From assembly GCA_023014335.1 (NCBI GenBank), contig JAECYW010000013.1, forward strand, positions 124,001 to 188,000: a stretch of 64,000 nt of DNA, read 5' to 3'. The position numbers and the translations under genes are program-made. Below are positions 54,950 through 64,000 of the stretch, one piece after another. The notes under the pieces were generated by a model that was not told where the DNA came from, did no database searches, and was given only the letters and a program-made list of their open reading frames with translations. How positions within the stretch are numbered: position 1 is the stretch's first letter; every line of letters begins with the position of its first letter. Origin of the DNA: Galerina marginata. Its lineage: Eukaryota > Basidiomycota > Agaricomycetes > Agaricales > Galerinaceae.

Positions 54950-57430
54950 TAACCTACCCATGGGGGTGTCTATAACAAAAATAAAAAATAAAAAACAGCA
55001 GCTACAATTTATAAAAATTATTAAAAATTTCAAAAATAAAAATGTTTTTGTTATAAAAACATAAGAAATGTTTTAAAATTGTAGAAAAGTTTTAACAATA
55101 AATAGAAATAGTTATAGATTTGTTTTTTTTAATAGGTGCCAGGGGTCTTTTTATAGAAATATTAAATTGTAGCTAGCAGCTCAACCAGGGTAGATAGATA
55201 GAATCTGTAAAAAGATCTTGTAATGCAACCCTGAGTACTATGTATCCTCCAAAAATTGAAGTAATCCAGAGGTATGAATTCTTCTACCCACAAAATAAAT
55301 TTGGCACTTGTGGGCTAGTCAAAATATATGGCGAGGATCTGTATAAAGATCATAAGAGGTCATATAGAGTGATATTAAGACCAAAACTACTGAATGAAAT
55401 CAAAATCATTGATTTTTGAATTGAATAAATATATATAGCATTTATATAAGCTTATACATATATCATCCTAATACTGCAGGTCTTTCACAAGTCATTCAAT
55501 AAATTTACTATAGTCGAGCTGCAAGTCTTCCGCAAATAGTCTGAATAACGATATGATTGATAGTGCTAATATAGCAAAGTATGTTCAAAGTACTATGGAT
55601 AGAAAAGAACAATTTAAATGATAAAAATTTCCAAATCAAATACAGTCATCCACTGGCTAATGTTACACCACCACTGAGTGTTACACTTTCATAACTCAGT
55701 CAAAAATGCCTATTTTTAGACAAAATAAAATTTTCCTGTGAGCTTTATGCATGCCCCATGACTGGGTAAATTTCAGAGGGATTGGATAATATTTGACTGA
55801 GAAATGACATGCCCAAAATTGCTAAAATTGGCTCACCACTCAGTGTTACACCAGTGTTTGGGGAATAACTTTGCAAGAAGTGGACAAAATCATCTGAAAT
55901 TTTGACTGAACAAAGTAATCAAATTATAAAGAATTGTGATATAGTTTTTAGGGGGTAAAAGTGAGGCTAAGAATTTTCATTTTGATTTTTAAGTTTCAGT
56001 GTAATATTAGCCAGTGCATGACTGTAGAATATTGGATGTTTTGACCAGTTACAAAGTGCAAAAATAATGCTTAATATATATTGTCTTATGCAAAGGTCAA
56101 AAAAATGGATGTTTTATAAGATCTCAAAATGTAAAAAATGTTAAAAGAGTGAAAGACTTAGCAATTTAAAATGTAATATCTATTGATTTTAGCATCATCT
56201 TGTAGCTCTGAATTTCCTTGATTTTCTGATATTTAAATCATGGCAATTGGATAAAAACTGAGCAAGTTATAGTCAAATTACAATTTGAAAGAGAAGCGTT
56301 CAAAAGTGTATTTTGTGTTTTTCTTCGCAAGAAGGGCACCAAGTCACATGACACTAAAAGATTCTAGATCAGAAAAAATAGCTCCACGTTTTCTATTTAT
56401 AGACCCTGACCTCAAAATGCCTTTTTGGAACTAGTTCTATTTATAGATTAAACTGATATTTATGAACTATTTATATACTATGGCGAATTCTAAATACATT
56501 TTGCTTTTTTATTTTAGACCTAAACTCTGATATATCTATATTTAGAACAAGTTCTATTTTTAAATTTTGACCCTGAACTTCCTTTTTTAGAAAGTGAGCG
56601 TACTTTACGACCATCTCCAAAATTGGTTTTAGAACCATTTCTATTTTTAGATTGAAATTTTGAAACTTCCTTTTCTGGTAATATTTGAAGCTCTAATTTA
56701 AGCATTTTCTATTAATAGATTAATTCTTAAATCTTCAGTATAATAATCTATTTATAAATTCTTTTTAGATACTAATGACAATTATATTGTTTCTATTTAT
56801 AGATAAGTCATTTAAATTCATAAATAATCATTTATTAACATAGGAACTATTTCTATTTATGGATTATTGATCTAATGAACTATATTTAGCTATATTTAGA
56901 TCACAACTACTTTTTAAATTAATTATACTCTTAATCTATTTTTAGGAACTATATAAAGATATTCAAATATAATTAGATGTAGATCAGGTCTAATAATGGC
57001 AGGCAGAAAAATATCCAAAAAAAGGAAGTGTCTTTTAAACATTGTAATCTATATTTAGACTAATTTCCAATATAGATCATATAATGATTTGCTTTTAATA
57101 CTGAGAAATTAGCCAAATCTGATCAGTTCTAAAAATAGCTCTCAATCTCTGTGGTTTAAGCCAACATTGATCACTAGTAACACTCTTCCATGCTATGACA
57201 ATCACAAGTAACTACTGTTTTAACATTCATGTATGACTTGATCTATCTTCTGTTAAGTTCTTGTCTCTTCTTTAAATCTGGATCAATTACTTTATTGTCG
57301 ATTATCATTTCTTTTTTGACAACCAGTAGCAGCAGATAAGATTAGATAAAAATGATTAGTCAGCTATTATTTTATATAAATAGCCTATGTGTCTTAAGGC
57401 GACAAGCTCAACTTTTATTCTTGGGTTTCA
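54950..57430. repeat. Diverged relative of the foldback element
   Basis: This AT-rich block matches stretches of the foldback arms. One is the GCCAGGGGTC...TAGAAA segment near 55135. Another covers 56090-56420, including TGTATTTTGTGTTTTTCTT, and many TCTATTTATAGA-type motifs follow at 56390-56900. I see one arm-like copy, not an inverted pair, and its ends are not clear. A MITE is inserted within it. Confidence 0.6.
55643..56024. mobile_element. 382-bp MITE with TA duplication (Tc1/mariner type)
   Basis: The terminal inverted repeats begin CAGTCATCCACTGGCTAATG and end with the complement, with two or three mismatches. It is flanked by TA on both sides (55641-55642, 56025-56026). The flanking sequence matches the uninterrupted foldback arm (compare about 38760-38780). 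CAGT ends and a TA target are typical of Tc1/mariner/pogo elements. It has no transposase. Confidence 0.7.
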
Positions 57431-59321
57431 CACCTTAGTCTCACAACGTGCAACACATCATCTATGCGGGGAATAAAATGTGAACAAATTTGGGAGTTTT
57501 TTTGATCACCAAGATCGAATAAAAACAGAAGAAATTGAAGAATATATTTAAAATATATTTTACTGTTTGTTCAGACACCTCCTCGTTGAACTATTTTTGA
57601 ATATATTCAGGATGTATTCCCTGTTTCTCTACCATTTGTTGACAGATATAAATCAGAAGAAATTTAAACAAAGAACTGTGAATAGAGGTTTGAAGATCTG
57701 ACAGAGAATTTTTTAATTAGTCCAGGCAAGATATTTTTAATCCCTTCGACATTTGATCCATGGATATATTTTGATTCCCGATGTCGCCGAAATATTTAAT
57801 CCCTTCTCTTTCAATACACTGGAGATATTTTAAATCGGGCCAGGCAGGCTTACTATATAGGGACTCACATGTGCGCATCGAACTCGATCGCGATCAGCGT
57901 CGGAATCGTTCCAGTCCGGCTGGCATGCTGCTGTTTTGATCTCTCACCACCACCATCTCCATCCTCCTCCTCGCTCGACCTTTTCCCTGAACACTGTTTT
58001 CCTGACTTAATCGCGTCGTGTGCCCCTCGCTTGTCGAGCATGTGGGCCGGCGCTCTAGGGGCGGAGGATGCATAGAGAGGTAACATCCGTGAGGGACATC
58101 TGCTTTCAACCAACTCCGTTGACCTCGCTTGCGTCCACCAGCCCGCCACGGCGCCGTTCAACGTCCCGGCCATGCACGCCCCAGCGCCGACGTCTCTAAT
58201 CCGACGTCATCAGCCACCATTATCCGACCACGCTACGACCCACGACCCACGACATCTCACAGAGTTCCTTGACGCCGTAATGCCCTGCGCCAACGCCTCC
58301 CTCGACCACTACCGCCCAGTTCCCTTCGTTGCCTTCCAGCCACGAACGGCCCTCGATGAGCCCTCCCCCACATTCCCCCACCACCCCATCTCCACGTCGA
58401 TTTGGGCCTATCTGTCGCCCTTAATTAACCGCTTCCGCGCGCCCATGCGATTGTTTCGCAGCAGCTGCGGTTACAAGGCGACGACGCCCTAGGGTGGACT
58501 GGGCGGCAAGGAACGCAATGAAGACAGCGGATGCCTGGGAGAAAACAAGCGGACCAGCTGCAGCTCGACCCGCAGCTGGTGCTCGCTCCCCCCGTTTTCG
58601 GGCTGGATCCTCTAGTCCATCGTTTCATGGTCACCTCCTCCCATCCGCCCGCATTCACCCACCTTTGCCGCCCCGTCATCGCCTTCCTCTCGCGAACAAA
58701 CACCAAGACCCAGGCCGACCGCAGGATGGACCAATGCCGTTTAACCAGCAATGCAACCCGCAGGGGAAAACTCGTACTGACGGCATGCATGTTTTCGGCC
58801 AACTCAACCCCTCCCCGGTAAGATCAGCGAAACAGCTACCCGCCGCCCTCAGACCCGCCAGCTCGCAGTGATCGGTGGCGCTAAGAGGTGGCGAAGAAGG
58901 TTGGCCAGGAGATGGGAACCACGGGCGGGCGCGCCATCGACGAGATGGACAGGGCCGTGTGTCTCCCCCGTTGATAAAGAATTGGGAATCCACCCTCCTC
59001 TCAGTTATATAATATACTCACTAATGTAAATTACATGATCTCGCTCTATCGAAAATGGCCTTTGTGTTCCTACTAGTCCGGTCCGCGCGTGTGTCTTTCG
59101 TTGGGTTTAAAAAATTTCTCTTAAACTCAGAATAAAGTCTCTCATTCAGCCGTATGTACATACATCCGTAGAAAAAAATTGTGTACATTTAGGGTAGGGC
59201 CTCCCGCGTACTGCAAGATATATATGCTGCACGCAAAGAACAGATTAGTAAAAGCTAAGAACAATATGTGGAAGGGACTTGCATTCCTATGGTACAAGCT
59301 TTGGCAAGAAGGGGTCGATTG
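57431..59321. other. Intergenic; GC-rich part at 57860-58990 without a supported gene
   Basis: Several 70-125 residue frames overlap on both strands in the GC-rich part. This is expected from composition alone, and none has introns, a conserved-looking segment or a convincing start. A plus-strand frame at 58172-58492 is the most gene-like. Confidence 0.3.
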
Positions 59322-59916
59322 TCAGGGGTTTGAGGTCGTCTTTAGGGCAATTAACATAGATCGAATGTTAGCGAATTTTCTTTTCTTCCACTTCGATTTT
59401 CGTTCGCCTTTTCGATGTTTGAAGGTCGGCGTGCAGGTCGAGCCGGAAGGGAAGGCATGAATACCTCCAAGATATTCATGGGTTACAGCGCTGAAGAGTC
59501 GAGCGGTGAAATGAGGGTCGTTTGAAGTTTTAGAGCCCTGTGCGACGACTCTAAGTACGAAATCGAATACTTATTAGAGGTTTGCCGCGTCGTTCAGAAA
59601 ATGTCGTGACTTACCTTGTCCCAACGACCTCAATCTGCGCTGCATCGTCGCCAAAAGCTGTTTCAAGATCGGATCGAACTGCGTCGTTATCCATCGCCTC
59701 TCTCAGTGCGCCGTGGAGTGCATTGGCGACGAAGCTAGAGTTCGTGGTTTTGTCGGTTAGGATGTAGTACTTGGAACTAATTTGCTTTGGAGGCGTTTGA
59801 GAGGGTTGCTTTCCAGTTGACAACAACGCTCGATTGGCCTTCCAGATTCGCGCGGAAGGGGGGTACGCAGAGCCAGCTAAGCGAAAAGGTGCAAAAAGCC
59901 TGGAAAATCGCAGCAT
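59322..59916 (-). CDS. Small protein with mitochondrial-type N-terminus
   Basis: Exons 59916-59615 and 59550-59322 are joined by a 64-nt intron with GTAAGT and TTAG borders, giving 176 residues in one frame. The N-terminus (MLRFSRLFAPFRLAG) is rich in R, F, L and S without acidic residues, as in mitochondrial presequences. The middle holds KYYILTDKTTNSSFVANALHG and an acidic EAMDN segment. The C-terminal 50 residues are very basic and may reflect a wrong 3' end. I do not recognise the family. Confidence 0.55.
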
Positions 59917-59936
59917 GGTGAGAGATTGACGTTAAT

Positions 59937-60026
59937 GTAGGAGTGCGAGAAAGTGTAAGAATGCGAGAAAGTGCAGGAATGCGAGAAAGTGTAGGAATGC
60001 GAGAAAGTGCAGAAATGCGAGAAAGT
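59937..60026. repeat. Minisatellite, five 18-bp units
   Basis: Units of the form GYARGAATGCGAGAAAGT are repeated five times. They lie 20 bp upstream of the start codon of the minus-strand gene at 59916, so in its promoter or leader. Confidence 0.85.
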
Positions 60027-61743
60027 GAAAGCATGTAGTAACTTAGATTGATTACATTTCCAACTTGGGCTACAAGATTGCTGAAGGTCTATAGCTACTC
60101 AGCCATCCATACACTCTTGATCCCCAGGACTATCGTCGAGCCTCTACACTAGGGACCCATATCGTCAATCTCCTGCACCATCGACGTCCGACTCGAACTG
60201 AGTGTTGCTCTCTGAGTCAGATGCAGATCTTGAGGTAGACACTGCGGATGCGCCTCTGGCGTTTGTCGAGTGAGGCTTCGGGGTAGGCAATGGTGCTGTA
60301 GAAAATGGGATCCGCTGTAGGACAGGGTAGGGTCGGTGTGGGTGGTGCCGCAGGTAGACTGGGCAGCGTGAGCAGAGCGAGGAGGACGGAAAAGAGAAAA
60401 GAAGAGGGTTGAAGACGACGACGCCTTGCGCTCAGGGCTCATTATATATACCCCGGGGCGGGGAGATCTTCTTTTGCGCGTTGAGGCTGCAATGCTGGAA
60501 GGTGTAGGTGCGAAAATGGGCGAAGACACTGGGGACAATGGGGTGGGGATAGGACGAACGGCTTACGACTGTCTTTCTGCTGTGGCAGGAACTAGATCAT
60601 CTTCACACTGGCGTCGAACTGCGGATGCAGAGACTACGGAAGTGTTATCGAGAACGGGTGCATCTGCGAGCGTGGTCGCGCCGCTAGCGTCTCCCTAACT
60701 CATCGTCTCTGTAGGTCTTCTGAAGTTTCCTCGCTGATGAATAGAGGTAGGTGAACTGTTATAGACGATGAAAAAAACAATACTCACTACCACTGTCTAG
60801 CCCTTTCCATATCGTCCTCAACCTCGCTTCGGTCCTTTTCCCTCTCGCTATATTCAAGGTAGAGCAGATATGAACGAATACAATTTTTTCATGAGTACCA
60901 CTCCAAGATGACAATACTCAAATCTCATCCTTAAATGGCTCAATGGCGGCTAAGGTGTCCTTGAACGGCAGCGCCAACACCTCCTCAAGTCTGGGTATTT
61001 TACCTCATCCTTCATGGTTGAGATCTTGTCTAGCTGTAGGGGTGGAAATATGGTCAATTAGCGAGGTTCTTGTTCTTGGAAAAATAAACGCTCATACCAG
61101 TGGCACGCCCTCCTCAATCTTTTTCATTGCACGCAATCAGCTATTCCACATTTAATGCAGAATTCAACAGCATAGCAATTCGTGTCTTCGCGGACTCTGG
61201 GAGCATGCCTGCAGTCTATAAAGATTGCTCCTGACGGAATCACAGACATCATATTTGCCTATGTTAATCTACTTATAAAGGTTCTAATACTACCAGATGG
61301 GCTCTGTGTCTACATTTCATGGTCATGAGTTGGAAGAAGGAAACAAAAAGGCACACACATCCAAGCAACACGTTTTGACATAAGGGCAGGCTAAACCGTT
61401 AACACGTGAGATATTCATTAATACTCCCGCTCAAGGTCCTGCCCTAAACTGCGAGCTGTACACTGTCCGTTTGCCTGAGTTGAACGGTTTTCCTTCTTAG
61501 CTTTTGGGTTCAACAGGCATTAAAAATCGAAAGTAATCTGGTCAGAATCTTAAGTACTTGGAAATAGGCCCTACATGTTCCATTTCTTGTAATGCTCAGC
61601 ATTGGTTATCTATATACCTGTGAATGCCCCACTGATACCGAAAAATGCCTCCAACATTTCGAATTCTCGACACCATGTCATGATCATAAAACGCGCCACT
61701 GGTCACATATATAGTTACAGGATGAATCACGTATCAATTTGAA
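60027..61743. other. Intergenic, no supported gene
   Basis: A minus-strand frame at 60149-60538 follows a TATATATA at about 60445 but is low-complexity and overlapped by equally open frames. The rest shows nothing I can support. Confidence 0.3.
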
Positions 61744-63008
61744 CTTGGTCAGAGGCCATTGCTGCGCATGGCAAAAACAAGTTCTTACTTTCTAGGTGAG
61801 TCCGACTATAAATAAAGGTTAAATAAGTAAATATTACATAGTCCGCTCAAATCTGAAGCTATTAGGATGTTCTTATACTCAAAAAAAGCAGAAAAATGAG
61901 GCGGATCTAACAAGCCTAAAACGGCCTGGTCACGTAACCAGGAAGGCCCTGATTTTTACGAATTTTTTGATACCAAGATCATAAAAATTGGCCCAGTAAT
62001 GGCTGAGATACAGAAACCATGCAGGGTCACTATAGCAGTGGGAGAATTTCCAACCATTGCGTTAGGAATGTTTTCTGCCTGCTATGCAGGCCGGAAAACA
62101 AGTTCTTTTACTACGTAAGAACTTGTAACAAGATTAATTAATTGACTACAATAAGAACTTGTAATAAGATTAGTTCATACGTCACTTAGTTTTTATCAGA
62201 TTTCCTTGAAATAAAGTGTGTAATTATCAGAAAAATCAGGGCTAAAAGATGGTGTCACATGCGTATTGTCACATCTTTATGTGACTTACCAAATGCGGAA
62301 TATTGTTGAAAACACAGTAAATAAGCTAAATTGAGAGATTTTAAAGACATTAAAATAAAATAAAAATACTGATAATGTTTTTTTTATCTAAGAGATGGTC
62401 TGTGCACACATATCACATGACATATCCCTGAGAATATTTTGGTCCAAGTTGGTGCATTACCAAATCCAAGGCAATTGCACAAAGTCCTGCTGTGAGTTTG
62501 ATTATGTAAGCTTCTAGAACATTATTTCCATGTTATTTGGTCATGTTTTGCAATGTTTGGTGTGCCTTTTATGGGTTATCCAGTCAGTTTAACACCAATT
62601 TTCACCAAGTTGAGCTGACTGTTTGCCTGATTTGGACACCATGACATCATTGCAAAACATATGTAAATATTTGTACATTATTCTAGATTGGTCTGGGCAA
62701 CACATTTTAGCATATCTAGCTCATTGAAACCTGTTTTAAGTGTAAATTCACACAAATTTGCGCTTTTTGGGTCGTGTGAACAGGTCACATGACCTAATCA
62801 ACCCTGGATACACATGCCACATGAAAGCCCTGATTTTTACGATTTTTTTGATGCCAAGATCATAAAAATTGGCCCAGTAATGGCTGAGATACAGAAATCA
62901 TGCAGGGTCACTATAGCAGTGGGAGAATTTCCAACCATTGCGTTAGAAACCATTTCCTTCTGCTATCAAGTGTAGAAAACAAGTTCTTTTACTACGTAAG
63001 AACTTGTA
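61744..63008 (-). mobile_element. E8: Helentron-like element with one unit
   Basis: This 1265-bp copy on the minus strand has its 3' terminus at 61744, a truncated unit to 62126, one 881-bp unit and its 5' end at 63008, with A on both flanks. The outer 5' end has the type-B sequence (as in E5) while the inner truncated unit has the type-A hairpin. The 18-bp palindrome has one change (GTAACC). Confidence 0.9.
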
Positions 63009-64000
63009 ACTGAAGTCCTAAGGTATAATTACAAGTCCTTAAATATAAGAGCGGAGTTATTCCCAACCCCGCAACTCCGAAACTCGGGAAGACCTCGGTA
63101 AGATGTGCTGCGGAAAGAAGCCTCGGGGCCTGATCCTTACCAACATGAGGATAACATGAGGATCGTGTGGGAAGGGGTGAACGATTCCGAGAAGTGGAAA
63201 GGAGAGTATCCGTCCGCATTCCGGTCGGAATGACGGACATTTCGGAATCGGAACCGCGGAAGCGAGGGACTTAGAATTGGATCGTGACAGTTTTGACCGA
63301 AATCACCACGCTCAGAGGTCCATACTTGCACCATATGGTTAACGGCTCAATGTACCCACCGGACACTCAAAAATACGTTGGTATGTTAATCATAAATACA
63401 TTCTGCTATTAATTTGTTAACCTAATGTACGTGTTACTGTCGTCCGAGACGTCTTCGACGACAACGAGCCTCGACGGATTGGTCGGCCCGTTCGAGGTTG
63501 CCAATAAGAGTAATTGCCGAAAAGGCCGAACGCCAGACCAACCGCCATCAACCCCACGTTGATCTTGCTTTCCACCACCACCACCAACCTCCCTCTCTCC
63601 CTCCTGGCCCGTTTCGCCCCTCAACGCCTCAAGAATATGTTTGGTAAGTGATATTATTAAATTTTACTGCTATATCACCTATATTATTAAATAACAGGTA
63701 TTCTACTGCACAAACAACATCGTGCCACGCGTCGCGAGCCCCCCCTCACGTCGAGGGCTGTGGGCCGACGTTCCAACAAACTAGGGTGGGAATCGGGTGA
63801 AAAATAATGAGGGGAGACCCTGGAAAGGGAGACCCGCCCGGTACGTCGTGAGACGAGTCAAAATATGACTCGTCTCACTTTCCTTTCTATCCCCACGTCC
63901 ACAGCTCATTCGCGCCACGATAGGCCAGATTGGAGCCCGCTGCCGTTGCCTACACGGATACCGACCCCGCCTACGCCAAGACAACCCGGGGCCGCCGTCG
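63009..64000. other. Right edge, no supported gene
   Basis: The stretch has GC-rich and AT-rich parts and short frames only. It contains the perfect hairpin at 63848-63878. Confidence 0.3.
63848..63878. other. Perfect 13-bp inverted repeat
   Basis: GTGAGACGAGTCA and its exact complement are separated by AAATA. It could be the paired ends of a very small element, a protein-binding site or a transcript hairpin. No neighbour decides between these. Confidence 0.6.

Noticed and set aside
57865..58871. Several overlapping frames of 70-125 residues on both strands
   Set aside because: The region is GC-rich, the frames overlap each other and none has introns, motifs or a clear start.
63024..63045. 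ATTACAAGTCCTTA next to E8 as a second E 5' end
   Set aside because: Only about 12 bases match and none of the following hairpin sequence is present, so it is probably chance.

Overview
The window looks like a repeat-rich region from a basidiomycete fungus, probably an agaricomycete. Genes have several short introns (about 50-65 nt, GT...AG, often with a CTGAC-like branch point). The host-type genes are a WD40 protein with a membrane anchor, an F-box protein and a small protein with a mitochondrial-type N-terminus. The retroelements are of fungal Ty3/gypsy and LINE type. I see no bacterial gene organisation, CRISPR array, rRNA or tRNA.

The dominant feature is a family of non-autonomous mobile elements that I call E1-E8. 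The eight copies are at 1-6456, 20519-25348, 26151-31868(-), 33346-33729, 34392-35625, 45258-49225, 50766-51149(-) and 61744-63008(-), about 24 kb or 38% of the window. Each has a 5' end with two hairpins, then zero to six or more tandem copies of a unit of about 855-890 bp, a truncated unit of about 180 bp, and a unique 3' module of about 200 bp. That module has a perfect 18-bp palindrome, a 12-bp sequence complementary to the 5' terminus, and a hairpin 11 bp before the 3' end. There is at most a 1-bp target duplication. This architecture resembles Helitron/Helentron (HINE-like) elements more than cut-and-paste transposons, but no Rep/helicase gene is present in the window.

Region by region: (1) 1-6456 is the E1 satellite array. 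(2) 6457-10048 (+) holds small intron-containing genes, three of them tandem paralogues, the first cut by E1. (3) 10154-17024 (-) is a nearly full-length Ty3/gypsy element whose gag, protease and RT-integrase lie in successive -1 frames. It is followed by 1.7 kb of non-coding DNA dense in ACGCGT. (4) 18815-19140 (-) is a LINE C-terminal fragment, and 19150-26150 is a second Ty3/gypsy gag-protease fragment split inside its zinc knuckle by E2 and ended by E3. (5) 31976-32826 (-) is a decayed gene, followed by E4. (6) 34294-38033 (+) is a complete WD40/transmembrane gene with E5 inside its first intron. (7) 38264-43520 (-) is a small gene whose last exon is split by a 4.6-kb foldback transposon with 1.53-kb inverted arms and a 7-bp target duplication. 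(8) E6, an uncertain basic-protein gene, E7, a coiled-coil gene and a frameshifted F-box gene follow to 54938. (9) 54950-57430 is a diverged relative of the foldback element carrying a nested TA-flanked MITE. (10) 59322-59916 (-) is the small possibly mitochondrial protein, and E8 lies near the right edge.

Taken together, the locus records successive insertions. Older gypsy and LINE copies were broken by the E family and host genes were interrupted by E and foldback elements. The E arrays were then homogenised independently.
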